64,000 nucleotides of DNA from Rippkaea orientalis PCC 8801 (GTDB lineage: Bacteria > Cyanobacteriota > Cyanobacteriia > Cyanobacteriales > Microcystaceae), in assembly GCF_000021805.1 (NCBI RefSeq), contig NC_011726.1, positions 186,001 to 250,000 on the forward strand, in the 5' to 3' direction. Both the position numbers and the translations under genes were made by a program. Shown piece by piece: positions 1-8,337 of this stretch (the stretch's first letter is position 1; every line of letters begins with the position of its first letter). The notes under the pieces were generated by a model. That model worked only from the letters and a program-made list of their open reading frames with translations. It did no database searches and was not told the DNA's origin.

Positions 1-759
1 TTGCTGCGTCAAAAGTTTCAATGAACCTAATTTTTTACTTTTATAAATCGGATTTTCTTGTAAACTTTCTTGATATAATCTCCAGTAAACACTGCCCCCA
101 GGTAAGAGATATTCAGGCTCATAAATAGGTTCAGCAATCTTCTCTCGATTCACTTCTTTTTGTGCTTCAAAGGGGTCTTTAACCTCACGATACAACCGTT
201 CAGCTAGTAAGGTGTCCCCACAACGATAGAGATGATCAGCTTTAGCTATGGTCTGATAACGAGCGATTTCTTCAGGTGAAGGCGCATTTTCTGTTATTTC
301 TTCGGTATTTTCAATAACTTCTCCCCTCGGTTGCGGAGGAACAGGGTGTTTCTCTTGAGTAATGACTTGATCTGACGCTGAAGAAGAATCAGTGGTTTTT
401 TGAGCAACAGTTTGTACAGGGGAACTAGGAAAAGTAAATTCAGGAAAAGCTGCGTCACAACTTGCTACTGAAGTTTCTTGTTCTACTGTGGATGATTCTT
501 GCGGTTTTTCAGTTTCTGTGGTGTTTGATTCCGGTTTAGGGGATTTTTGGCTTTCGGTTTGCTTTTTCGGGACGGTTGCGTCTGAAAGGAGGTTATCTTC
601 AAAAACAGAATCATTAAGATAAAATGAGGATGAAGAATCTAAATTTGACCAGTTATCTTGATATTTTTGAACATACAAAGGAATTTCTTGAGCTAATACC
701 GTTGAATTGGGGATTAATATCCCCATGATTAATAAAGGAATAGACCAGCGAATATTCAT
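1..759 (-). CDS. Secreted low-complexity protein, 3' end outside window
   Basis: The minus frame is open from an ATG at 759 to the window edge, giving 253 residues with no stop. Residues 1-22 look like a signal peptide (hydrophobic run after MNIRWS, with LAQ as a plausible cleavage site). Residues about 40-155 are rich in S, T, E, P and Q, like a disordered linker. Residues about 165-230 (around GDTLLAERLYREVK) read like one TPR-type helix pair. An AGGTG sequence lies just upstream of the ATG. The function is not recognised; an envelope or periplasmic role is inferred only from the signal peptide. Confidence 0.7.
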   Translation of the reverse strand, partial: MNIRWSIPLLIMGILIPNSTVLAQEIPLYVQKYQDNWSNLDSSSSFYLNDSVFEDNLLSDATVPKKQTESQKSPKPESNTTETEKPQESSTVEQETSVASCDAAFPEFTFPSSPVQTVAQKTTDSSSASDQVITQEKHPVPPQPRGEVIENTEEITENAPSPEEIARYQTIAKADHLYRCGDTLLAERLYREVKDPFEAQKEVNREKIAEPIYEPEYLLPGGSVYWRLYQESLQENPIYKSKKLGSLKLLTQQ

Positions 760-955
760 AAATAACACCTTTTTTTAAAACAGAAATATATTAGGGTAAT
801 TCTAGGAATTTTTTGCTATTGTAGCTATAAAATAAACCTTAAGACCCTTATTCAAAATTCTGAAAAAAACGATTAATTATTAATCATTAGGCTGTCTGAT
901 TGTATCTCACTAAAAAATGTGTCATTGTCACCCTAAGTTACTCTCAATCATCATC

Positions 956-1435
956 CTATAAAGAAGAAGAACTATCGGGAGCTACTTCCCCCCCTGATCT
1001 TCCCCGAACATTTTTTGATTCACTCAATAAATCCCCTAAAGCATCAATGGTAATTCCTGCCTGTTTTCCCGCTTCTTGCAAGGCTTCTTGGAACTTATTA
1101 ATATCTGTTTGATAACCACATAATTGTGCCGTCGTTTGCAGTCCTTGTTTAGCATTTGCCCTAGCACAATCAATTAATTCAGTCCCGGTTAAAGGCATTT
1201 CTCCTGATAAAAGTTTATCTTTTGATTCTCCCCAATAAGCACTATAAGTCCAGGTTTCTTGATTGTTTTTGATTTCCAGTGACCACCGATAAATAGCTGA
1301 TTTGGGGTTAACACCAACTTCGATCAGTTTTGCCCCCATATAATATTCCATCTGATCTTTTGTTCTTTGTTTGATAGCTGGATATTCGTTTCTTTTGAGG
1401 GTACGACTTAAATGCGCTTGGGTAGGTTTAGCCAT
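956..1435 (-). CDS. Hypothetical protein, 159 aa
   Basis: This complete ORF starts with ATG and the sequence MAKPTQAHLSR. It has no signal peptide and no membrane segment. The middle (about residues 35-75, with WSLEIKNN and TYSAYWGES) looks like a small mixed alpha/beta domain, and the C-terminal 20 residues are a polar, Ser-rich tail. I do not recognise the family. It is transcribed away from the dihydroorotate-dehydrogenase-like gene, with a 250-bp AT-rich divergent spacer holding promoters for both directions. It is judged real from its length, its codon use and the lack of a better gene on the opposite strand. Confidence 0.6.
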   Translation of the reverse strand: MAKPTQAHLSRTLKRNEYPAIKQRTKDQMEYYMGAKLIEVGVNPKSAIYRWSLEIKNNQETWTYSAYWGESKDKLLSGEMPLTGTELIDCARANAKQGLQTTAQLCGYQTDINKFQEALQEAGKQAGITIDALGDLLSESKNVRGRSGGEVAPDSSSSL

Positions 1436-1685
1436 AGTTGTATCGGAGTTTTTGGGGATTTCGTGAGATAATCAATTGAGAAATATTGCTCGATTTTAGC
1501 CTCATTAGGAGTTCCTAATTTTTAGCTTATCCTATTGTCGTTATTGTCGGCTGATTATTGTTAAAAAATTTTTCGACAAAATCTTACAATATTCTAAACT
1601 AATCTCAAAAAAATTCCAAGGAAGCCTAAAATAATGACTAAAACAGACTGTCTAACAAGTCTTGATCAGTCTAGCAACGATTCAA

Positions 1686-2705
1686 ATGGATTTAACAACA
1701 ACCTATCTGGGACTCACCCTGAAATCTCCTCTAGTGGTGGGATCTTGTGCGCCCCTAACCGAAGACATCGATAACCTAAAACGGATGGAAGACGCAGGGG
1801 CAGCCGCCGTGGTTCTCCATTCTTTTTTTGAAGAACAACTGCGACAAGAACGTTTAGAATTACATCACCATCTGACCTACGGAACAGAAAGCTTTGCTGA
1901 AGCCCTAACCTACTTCCCTGAACCAGAAATTTTTCATATCGGTTCCCAAGAATATCTTAACCATATTCGTCAAGCAAAGGAAATGGTCGATATCCCGATT
2001 ATTGGCAGTCTGAACGGATCTACGTTAGGAGGTTGGTTAGATTATGCCCAACAAATCCAACAGGCCGGGGCTGATGCCCTAGAATTAAATATCTACTATG
2101 TTCCCACTGATTTAGACATTCCAGGGGGAGAAGTCGAACAGAATTACCTCGATATCCTAAAAAACGTCAAAGCCGCCCTTAACATCCCTGTTGCCATCAA
2201 AATTAGTCCCTATTTCAGTAATATGGCGAATATGGCTAAACGCTTAGCCGAAGCCGGGGCAGACGGAATCGTCCTCTTTAATCGCTTCTATCAGCCTGAT
2301 ATTGACCTAGAAAACCTCGAAGTCTATCCAAACGTCCTTTTAAGTACTCCCCAAGCCCTACGCCTCCCCATGCGGTGGATCGCCATTCTCTATGGTCGTA
2401 TTGAAGCTGACTTAGCCGCTACCAGTGGCATTCATCACACCACTGATGTCCTGAAAATGGTCATGGTTGGGGCTAAAATTACCCAAGTGGTGAGTGCCTT
2501 GTTACGTCACGGCATTGGTTATCTGAGTACTTTAGAACAAGGGATGATCCGTTGGATGGAAGACAATGAGTATGAGTCCATCAAACAAATGCAGGGGAGT
2601 CTGAGTCAACTTCATTGCCCCGATCCCACTGCCTTTGAACGGGCACAATACATGAAAGCATTACAAACCTATGCCCCTATCTGGCGATCGCTGGTTACTG
2701 AATAG
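1686..2705 (+). CDS. Dihydroorotate dehydrogenase-like protein (FMN TIM barrel)
   Basis: A 339-residue protein beginning MDLTTTYLGL, the usual start of the class 1 dihydroorotate-dehydrogenase-like proteins of cyanobacteria. It has TIM-barrel landmarks: KSPLVVGSCAPL near the N terminus, IIGSLNG, ADALELNIYY, PVAIKISPYF and GADGIVLFNRF, which in the family bind FMN and the substrate. Whether it acts in pyrimidine synthesis or on another substrate cannot be told; these proteins are often separate from the true PyrD. The in-frame TTG at 1662 would add eight residues but lacks support. An out-of-frame ATG at 1634 has a better ribosome-binding site (see findings). The gene is 33 bp upstream of pfkA and probably co-transcribed. 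Confidence 0.85.
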   Translation: MDLTTTYLGLTLKSPLVVGSCAPLTEDIDNLKRMEDAGAAAVVLHSFFEEQLRQERLELHHHLTYGTESFAEALTYFPEPEIFHIGSQEYLNHIRQAKEMVDIPIIGSLNGSTLGGWLDYAQQIQQAGADALELNIYYVPTDLDIPGGEVEQNYLDILKNVKAALNIPVAIKISPYFSNMANMAKRLAEAGADGIVLFNRFYQPDIDLENLEVYPNVLLSTPQALRLPMRWIAILYGRIEADLAATSGIHHTTDVLKMVMVGAKITQVVSALLRHGIGYLSTLEQGMIRWMEDNEYESIKQMQGSLSQLHCPDPTAFERAQYMKALQTYAPIWRSLVTE

Positions 2706-2737
2706 TTGATCGTGAATAGTTGATAGTTAATAGTGAT
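2701..2737. repeat. Heptanucleotide tandem repeat (STRR-like)
   Basis: The spacer before pfkA is built of degenerate 7-bp units of the type TTGATAG / TTAATAG / GTGAATAG. The same family recurs at 13.9 kb and in several ribosomal-cluster spacers. Confidence 0.6.
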
Positions 2738-2738
2738 T

Positions 2739-3911
2739 ATGACTAAAAAAATCGGTATTCTCACCAGTGGGGGAGACTGTCCAGGGTTAAATGCTGTCAT
2801 TCGAGCAGTGGTTAAAGCCTCTTACCTCAAAGGATGGACAGTTTACGGTATCCCCTACGGAACAGATGGCTTTATTGACATCGCTAACGGTAAATATCAA
2901 CCCGAGGATTTGATCTTAACAGGACACAGTTACGACTTACCGGGAATGCTAAAGGGGTTAGATGTTCTACAATTCCTCAGTGGTAGCGTTTTGGGTTCCC
3001 TAAGCAAAGGACACCCCGAAGAAGAACACAATCGCATCGCTATTCTCCAAGGCTATGAACGATTAGGGTTAGAAGCTTTAATTGTCGTTGGTGGGGATGG
3101 AAGCCTTGATATTATTTACGATTTAGCCCAAGCAGGGAACTGGAATATTATTGCCATTCCGAAAACCATTGATAATGATGTCCCCTATACCGATTATTCT
3201 GTTGGGTTTAGAACGGCAGTAGAAATTGTTACCCAAGCTTTATACGACCTAACCTTTACGGCTGCCAGTCATGAACGGGTGATGTTAGTCCAAGTCATGG
3301 GACGCGATGCCGGACATTTAGCCCTCCATGCAGGGATTGCCGGGGGGGCAGATATTATTCTCATTCCCGAACTAACCCCCTATTTAACCCCAGAAACCAT
3401 TAATGGCTGTTGCTGTCAACTAGCGAACCTAAGATCATCCGGCCGTCAGTTTGCCCTAGTGGTCATTTCCGAAGGGGTGAAAAACCAACAACAACAAAAA
3501 GAAAAGTATATTGCGGAGTATTTATCCCACTGTATTAGTCAACAGATTCAGGTGTTACGCGAAGCTGGTGAAAAAGCTTTCTGTGACCCCATTGATGTCG
3601 ATCTCCGTGTCACCGTTCTGGGCCATTTGCAGCGCAGTCATACCCCCGTTGCCTTAGATCGTCTACTAGCGACGGTTTTTGGCATTAAAGCTGTGGAATT
3701 AATCGCCGAACAACGCTATGATCGTATTGTCGTCTGGCGCGAAGGACAAGTCCACAGTACTCCCCTAAAATCGATCATTAACGTCCTCAAACAATGCCAT
3801 CATGAAAAACGCTGTGCTTATCCCGTTGATCCTTCTGGATTTATGATTCAAACAGCGCGATCGCTAGGGATTTACCTCGGAGAGAGTTTTGACACGACCC
3901 GAAAAGTTTAG
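2739..3911 (+). CDS. pfkA: ATP-dependent 6-phosphofructokinase
   Basis: Phosphorylates fructose 6-phosphate to fructose 1,6-bisphosphate in glycolysis (cytosol). Family motifs are in order: [11 protein letters not shown] near the N terminus (ATP/diphosphate site), VVGGDGS around residue 112, PKTIDND around 137 and MGRDAGHLA around 182. Glycine in GGDG argues for ATP as donor. Lysine in PKTIDND, where E. coli PfkA has glycine, is found in the plant-type ATP enzymes and also in PPi enzymes, so donor choice is an inference. At 390 residues it is longer than the roughly 320-residue E. coli type. The ATG at 2739 is preferred to the GTG two codons upstream. Confidence 0.93.
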   Translation: MTKKIGILTSGGDCPGLNAVIRAVVKASYLKGWTVYGIPYGTDGFIDIANGKYQPEDLILTGHSYDLPGMLKGLDVLQFLSGSVLGSLSKGHPEEEHNRIAILQGYERLGLEALIVVGGDGSLDIIYDLAQAGNWNIIAIPKTIDNDVPYTDYSVGFRTAVEIVTQALYDLTFTAASHERVMLVQVMGRDAGHLALHAGIAGGADIILIPELTPYLTPETINGCCCQLANLRSSGRQFALVVISEGVKNQQQQKEKYIAEYLSHCISQQIQVLREAGEKAFCDPIDVDLRVTVLGHLQRSHTPVALDRLLATVFGIKAVELIAEQRYDRIVVWREGQVHSTPLKSIINVLKQCHHEKRCAYPVDPSGFMIQTARSLGIYLGESFDTTRKV

Positions 3912-4005
3912 GGAGGGCTCAAAGTCCCTTGACCCCTACATGACAAGGTTTCGCCAGATAACGAATGTCCTAACCCTAATGGGTCATCCAATATCAAAAA
4001 AAAAC

Positions 4006-4035
4006 TTGATCTAAACTGTCCCTTTAGTTTATAAT
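4006..4035 (+). promoter_or_regulatory. Sigma70-type promoter of tRNA-Ser
   Basis: TTGATC at 4006-4011, an 18-bp spacer and a perfect TATAAT at 4030-4035. The expected start is near 4042, about 13 nt before the mature tRNA. The promoter upstream of rplC has the same two boxes and spacing. Confidence 0.7.
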
Positions 4036-4054
4036 GGATGATTGTGACACACCT

Positions 4055-4141
4055 GGAGAGGTGGCCGAGTGGTTGAAGGCGCAGCACTGGAAATGCTGTT
4101 TAGGGGTAACTTTAACGAGGGTTCGAATCCCTCCCTCTCCG
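4055..4141 (+). tRNA. tRNA-Ser (anticodon GGA)
   Basis: A class II tRNA. The acceptor stem GGAGAGG (4055-4061) pairs with CCTCTCC (4134-4140), with discriminator G at 4141. The D arm contains GTGGCCGAGTGG. The anticodon loop CTGGAAA gives anticodon GGA, reading UCC/UCU. A long variable arm and a T arm with GGTTCGAATCC follow. The 3' CCA is not encoded. An open frame that covers this gene on the same strand is not a protein gene. Confidence 0.97.
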
Positions 4142-4242
4142 TTGAATCTAGATAAACTTAAGCTTTTAGGTATCTTTGATCATCACTTGATCACCGTTGC
4201 CAGACTCTCCACCCTTGGGAGTCCTGAGAATGTCAAATTTTC

Positions 4243-4782
4243 ATGATAACGTGGCTAGACTTAAGTGTATCTAAGCGTTTACTATCGAGATGGAACTTTT
4301 TTTTAGTAGGGAAAAAACAAACCTTGAAAAGCGTGACAATCCCTAAACAAGAACCTAACAGAATCTTGACTAACTTTTATCTATTTTCTCAAGAAAATTC
4401 TCCATTAGAATCAACGGAAAACGAGGAGAAAGTAGAAAATTTATTAATTGAAAAAGCTGACCAAGAAGACAGCTTTATTCAGGATTTTTTTACCTATCTT
4501 GGACTCTCTACTCTTTTTATTTTATTTGGACTGTTGATCGGCATTTTTGGCTATCATTGGACTGCCCATTTTAGCTGGCTTGATGCCATGGTAGAAGCCT
4601 CGATGATTCTTAGTGGTATGGGTCCAGTCCATCCATTATTAACCAATAGTGCTAAGTTATTTGCTTCATTTTATGCGCTATTCAGTGGCTTAGTTTTTGT
4701 CTTAGCCATGGGGGTTGTCCTCTCACCCTTAGTTTATAGTTTACTGAAAAAATTACGCCTTAATGCTACAAAAGAAGAATAG
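4243..4782 (+). CDS. Two-helix membrane protein related to ion-channel-like family
   Basis: A 179-residue protein with a polar, charged N-terminal half (residues 1-85) and two clear hydrophobic segments, about 86-108 (TLFILFGLLIGIFGY) and 143-165 (FYALFSGLVFVLAMGVV). Between them is SWLDAMVEASMILSGMGPV, placed like the pore helix and filter of two-helix K+ channel proteins but without the TVGYG signature. Similar proteins are often named potassium-channel-like in databases; the function is not established. The gene follows tRNA-Ser by about 100 bp. The N-terminal start is uncertain because the first 60 residues are poorly conserved-looking. Confidence 0.65.
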   Translation: MITWLDLSVSKRLLSRWNFFLVGKKQTLKSVTIPKQEPNRILTNFYLFSQENSPLESTENEEKVENLLIEKADQEDSFIQDFFTYLGLSTLFILFGLLIGIFGYHWTAHFSWLDAMVEASMILSGMGPVHPLLTNSAKLFASFYALFSGLVFVLAMGVVLSPLVYSLLKKLRLNATKEE

Positions 4783-4915
4783 CAATGGATAATTGACATT
4801 TGAATGCTATTTGAGGTCGGGTGTAGAGATGGGGCTTGGCAAAATCAGGATCTCACGGTAAGCTCAAAACGGAATCAATTAATTCGTCTAATTTTGGTGT
4901 GGTGTTGAGAAAGTG

Positions 4916-5143
4916 ATGAAATTCAGTAATACTAGCTATCAAGGCGGTTCTTGGGGATCTTTGTGGCAATTTCTCTTAATTACCAGTGCCGTAGCCACCT
5001 CGGCCGGACTAGGGTTTGGGGCTGCTTTAAGTTTAAATCGTCCAGCCGAAGCAGGCGGTACGATATTGCACTCAGATCAATCCTTTCCTCCTCGCCAAGA
5101 TTGGCCGATTGGCGAAACAGTTGATACTATGTCTCAGCATTAA
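4916..5143 (+). CDS. Small single-span membrane protein, 75 aa
   Basis: Starts MKFSNTSYQGGSWG, followed by a hydrophobic segment at about residues 17-40 (LWQFLLITSAVATSAGLGFGAAL) and a short polar tail. The pattern is one I associate with small cyanobacterial conserved proteins of unknown function. ATG 4916 is preferred to GTG 4913, with GAGAAAG just upstream. Its TAA stop (5141-5143) overlaps the TAA stop of the convergent ABC permease (5140-5142), both read out of the shared bases TTAA. Confidence 0.65.
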   Translation: MKFSNTSYQGGSWGSLWQFLLITSAVATSAGLGFGAALSLNRPAEAGGTILHSDQSFPPRQDWPIGETVDTMSQH

Positions 5144-5961
5144 ATAATATCTGCAAAGGTTTTTTCCATGCGACGAAAATACCAAATCCCACTGATTAAC
5201 AAAATGATTACTAACCCTAAAGATAGTATAAACCCTAGCCAATAAATGCTTGATTCTCCACCAATAATTGCCCAACGAAAGCCATCAATAACCCCTACCA
5301 TCGGGTTTAGGGAATATAGCCAACGCCATTGAAGCGGAACAATACTACTACTAAACCCAACCGGGGAAATATAAAGACCAAATTGCACAATAAAGGGAAC
5401 AATATAACGAAAATCACGAAATTGAACGTTTAAAGCAGATAACCATAAACCTCCACCCATGGCAGCAGCAAAGGCAATAATGATAAAAATGGGTAAGGTT
5501 AAAATTCGCCAACTGGGAACAAAATTATACCAGGCCATTAAGGCTAATAAAATTATTCCTGAGATCAGAAAGTCAACAAAACTGACAATTACTGCACTAA
5601 TAGGAACTACCAAACGGGGGAAATAAACTTTAGCAATTAAATTAGCATTATCAATAAGACTATTACTGCATTCGGCTAAGGCATTAGCGAAAAATTGCCA
5701 AGGTAACATCCCGGCAAAAACTAAGATAGGATAGGGTGCACCTTCCGAGGGTAATTTTGCTAATTTACCAAAAACAATGGTAAAAACAACCATCGTTAAA
5801 AAAGGTCGAATTAACGCCCAAGCAATACCAATGGCGGTTTGTTTATAGCGCACTAAAATATCGCGCCACGCTAAGAAATAAAATAATTCTCGATATCGCC
5901 AGATGTCTTTCCAATATTGTCGTTCAGTCCGTCCCGCTTCAATAATAAGTTCTTTATTCAT
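5140..5961 (-). CDS. ABC-2 type transporter permease (polysaccharide export type)
   Basis: A 273-residue integral membrane protein with six predicted helices. It resembles the Wzm/TagG/KpsM-like permeases that export polysaccharide or polyol-phosphate polymers across the inner membrane. The N-terminal amphipathic stretch (YFLAWRDILVRYKQTAIGIAWALIRPF) and the C-terminal SLNPMVGVIDGFRWAIIG are typical family landmarks. It needs an ATPase partner of the Wzt type, and none is encoded in this window. Its start overlaps the end of gmk by 8 bp, so it is probably translated from a gmk transcript. The substrate is unknown. Confidence 0.85.
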   Translation of the reverse strand: MNKELIIEAGRTERQYWKDIWRYRELFYFLAWRDILVRYKQTAIGIAWALIRPFLTMVVFTIVFGKLAKLPSEGAPYPILVFAGMLPWQFFANALAECSNSLIDNANLIAKVYFPRLVVPISAVIVSFVDFLISGIILLALMAWYNFVPSWRILTLPIFIIIAFAAAMGGGLWLSALNVQFRDFRYIVPFIVQFGLYISPVGFSSSIVPLQWRWLYSLNPMVGVIDGFRWAIIGGESSIYWLGFILSLGLVIILLISGIWYFRRMEKTFADII

Positions 5962-6520
5962 GGAGAAAACTATTAACGATTAACTCTTCTAACGCTTCTA
6001 ACGCCTTTTCTAACTCATCATTAACAACGGTATAATTAAATTCTGAACTTGCGGCTAATTCTTCTTTAGCGCGTTCTAAACGACGGGCGATCGCCTCCTC
6101 AGCCTCTGTCCCTCGACCCCTCAAACGACGTTCCAATTCCTCTACCGAGGGAGGAAGAATAAAAATGCGGATGGCCGTTGGAAAAGTCTCTCGAATTTTC
6201 CGAGCCCCCACTAATTCAATTTCTAATAAAACCGTAATACCTTGGTCAATTTTCTCCTCAACTTTTTGCCTTGGAGTGCCATAATAATTGCCCGCATAAT
6301 TAGCCCATTCCAGTAAGTTCTCTTGAGTGATCATCTCCTCAAATTGGGGGACACTGACAAAATAGTAATCTTGACCGTCAATTTCTCCCCCACGAGGAGA
6401 ACGGGTAGTAGCGGAGATGGATAAATACAGATTTTGATGGCGTGCGAGTAAGGAACGAACAAGCGTCCCTTTCCCAACGCCACTAGGCCCAGTCAATACA
6501 ATAAGTTTGCCTGATGACAT
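5954..6520 (-). CDS. gmk: Guanylate kinase
   Basis: Converts GMP and ATP to GDP and ADP in nucleotide metabolism. The P-loop GPSGVGKGT is at residues 11-19. The GMP-binding segment follows (TTRSPRGGEIDGQDYYFVS, then LLEWANYAGNYYGTP). LLEIELVGARKIRE and FILPPS are also family typical. The 188-residue length is normal. The gene lies 14 bp downstream of the remA-like gene and overlaps the ABC permease by 8 bp, forming a tight three-gene unit. Confidence 0.95.
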   Translation of the reverse strand: MSSGKLIVLTGPSGVGKGTLVRSLLARHQNLYLSISATTRSPRGGEIDGQDYYFVSVPQFEEMITQENLLEWANYAGNYYGTPRQKVEEKIDQGITVLLEIELVGARKIRETFPTAIRIFILPPSVEELERRLRGRGTEAEEAIARRLERAKEELAASSEFNYTVVNDELEKALEALEELIVNSFLHE

Positions 6521-6534
6521 GGGAAATTTGACCT

Positions 6535-6804
6535 TTAGTTACTGTTAGCGTGGGCCTCTTTGCTGACAACAAACCGATGGGCAACCGTTTCGGGTTGAAT
6601 GGCTGATAGAACCACATGACTTGAGTCAGTGATAATCACCGCGCGAGTCCGACGACCGTAGGTAGCATCGACTAATTGACCGCGATCGCGGGCATCGGTA
6701 ATAATCCGCTTAATCGGGGCAGACTCAGGGCTAACAATCGCAATGACCCGATTGGCAGAGACGATATTTCCAAATCCAATGTTGATCAATTGTATACTTT
6801 CCAT
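6535..6804 (-). CDS. RemA-like DUF370 protein
   Basis: An 89-residue protein matching the DUF370/RemA family along its length ([30 protein letters not shown], then [20 protein letters not shown]). In Bacillus RemA is a DNA-binding activator of matrix genes; in cyanobacteria the role is not established. Placement directly upstream of gmk is a recurring neighbourhood for this family in several phyla. The basic GRRTR segment could contact nucleic acid, which is inference only. Confidence 0.85.
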   Translation of the reverse strand: MESIQLINIGFGNIVSANRVIAIVSPESAPIKRIITDARDRGQLVDATYGRRTRAVIITDSSHVVLSAIQPETVAHRFVVSKEAHANSN

Positions 6805-7001
6805 AGTGATTAGCGGCTATGCCGTGTGAGAAGTCCTTAAAAAACTACCATTACTAATGGTATCGATAAAAATCCCGACTTACAACGTCAAAACTTATCT
6901 AACCATTTATATTTTAGTTTTTTTTCAGCTTTTTTTCATATTTTTGCCCATACGCCTCTGGAGTGACCTCTATCTAAAGATAGATAAAAGTCCATTATGT
7001 C

Positions 7002-8138
7002 TTAAAAATCTAGCAATTGTCCTAACTTTTGCCCTAATATCCCTTGGTCGAACTCTGTTAAAGTCTGTTGTCTTAACCAGTCCGCTTGGGTTCGTTCATC
7101 CCTGCTTTGGAGGATTTCGAGGCAGCCTTGGGCAACAGCTTCGGGATTTCGATGAGGGACGCGCCAGCCTAGGGTTCCGTCTTGCAGGGGATCAGCCGAT
7201 CCATCAGCGTCTCCTGACAATACGGGAATACCGCAAGCCATCGCTTCGAGATAAACAATGCCAAAGCCTTCTTGGGAGGGCATAATATAGGCATCAGCCA
7301 CCCGATAATGGTCTATTAGGTGTTCTGTGGGAACAAAGCCCGCAAAAATGACCTGTTGGGCGACTCCCAACTCCTGGGCTAGTTGTTCTAACCGAGGAAG
7401 ATCATCTCCGCGACCAATCACCAGATACTTTACGTTAGGACAAGATTGTAAAATTTTAGGCAATGCCCGAATTGTCACATCTACGCCCTTATATCGATCT
7501 CCTGACCATAATCTGGCTACTGTCATTAATACTCTAGCATTTCCTAACCCGTATTTTTCAACTAATTTTGCGGGTTTTTCCCCTGGAGTAAATTTATTTC
7601 CATCTACCACACAAGGAAGGATCTTAACTTTGTTGGGATCGACGTTGTTGGACTGACATAGGCGATCGCCACTATATCGGCTAATGGTCCAAATTGCCTC
7701 CGCTTGTTGTAAGGCTTCCCGTTGTTTTTGGGGTAGGGGTTCCCAAACTTCTTTCCCGTAGGTGAGCACGGTGTAGGGAATACCTAAGGGTTGACAGAGA
7801 AAGCGGACTAAGGGGGCTAAATTGATATGACCACAAAACATCCGTTGGGGACGCTGTTTAACTAAATAAACCAGCAAAGAAAGGGCTAATTTGACCCTTC
7901 CTCGCCAGGGGGGTAGGGTTTTCAGATAGTGGAACTTAATTAAGCCTGTATCCAAGGGATTTTGACAATCTGGGGCATCTCGTAGCAGAAAAATGTCGGT
8001 AAGGATAGGAGAGGACGATCGTTCTACTAAGGTAATATAAGCCCGCAAAACATCCTTAACATAGGCTTGGATGCCCCCTTCTTGGGAGAAAATCTCTAAA
8101 AAAACAAACCCGTAACAGCGATCGGAGGGTGAGTTCAT
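7002..8138 (-). CDS. Glycosyltransferase family 4 (group 1)
   Basis: A 378-residue GT-B fold enzyme. The N-terminal acceptor domain contains EGGIQAYVKDV near residue 20. The C-terminal nucleotide-sugar domain has RLWSGDRYKGVDVTIRAL near 209-226 and the EX7E motif with E290 and E298 in EGFGIVYLEAMACGIPVL. It probably transfers a hexose in polysaccharide or lipid glycan synthesis; donor and acceptor are unknown. It stands alone on the minus strand, about 200 bp downstream of the remA-like start. The + strand frames inside it are shadows. Confidence 0.9.
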   Translation of the reverse strand: MNSPSDRCYGFVFLEIFSQEGGIQAYVKDVLRAYITLVERSSSPILTDIFLLRDAPDCQNPLDTGLIKFHYLKTLPPWRGRVKLALSLLVYLVKQRPQRMFCGHINLAPLVRFLCQPLGIPYTVLTYGKEVWEPLPQKQREALQQAEAIWTISRYSGDRLCQSNNVDPNKVKILPCVVDGNKFTPGEKPAKLVEKYGLGNARVLMTVARLWSGDRYKGVDVTIRALPKILQSCPNVKYLVIGRGDDLPRLEQLAQELGVAQQVIFAGFVPTEHLIDHYRVADAYIMPSQEGFGIVYLEAMACGIPVLSGDADGSADPLQDGTLGWRVPHRNPEAVAQGCLEILQSRDERTQADWLRQQTLTEFDQGILGQKLGQLLDF

Positions 8139-8150
8139 AAGTCATCGTAG

Positions 8151-8167
8151 GGTGGGCAATGCCCACC
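8151..8167. repeat. GGTGGGC palindrome, copy 1
   Basis: A perfect inverted repeat GGTGGGC-AAT-GCCCACC just upstream of the glycosyltransferase start. Copies 2 and 3 are at 9694 and 26721, each preceded by a G-rich lead-in. Confidence 0.75.
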
Positions 8168-8337
8168 AAAAGGCTATTATGGCTATCGAAAGATTATTGT
8201 AGGGATTGCTTACCCCAATTGATAATCCGCATTGTTAAACTTTCTTCATTAAGATATCTTAATAATTAGGCAAAATTAAACCCTTGAGTTCCAAAACATT
8301 GGAAACCCTAATCATTTAATCACCTAAAGAAAGAACA

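Noticed and set aside
900-1112. 70-aa + strand frame
   Set aside because: Antisense to the hypothetical gene at 956-1435 and without a ribosome-binding site.
1634-1774. Frameshifted longer N terminus of the dihydroorotate-dehydrogenase-like protein
   Set aside because: The family start MDLTTTYLGL is complete in the main frame, so no upstream extension is needed; kept only as a finding.
4201-4230. Possible terminator after tRNA-Ser
   Set aside because: A 7-bp stem GACTCTC/GGGAGTC with one wobble pair is present, but no T-tract follows, so it was not called.
4034-4246. Open frame over tRNA-Ser
   Set aside because: The translation runs through the tRNA gene and its promoter, has no family resemblance and is explained by the tRNA.
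6857-7285. 142-aa frame on the + strand
   Set aside because: It lies mostly antisense to the glycosyltransferase; the first part is a random AT-rich hydrophobic run.
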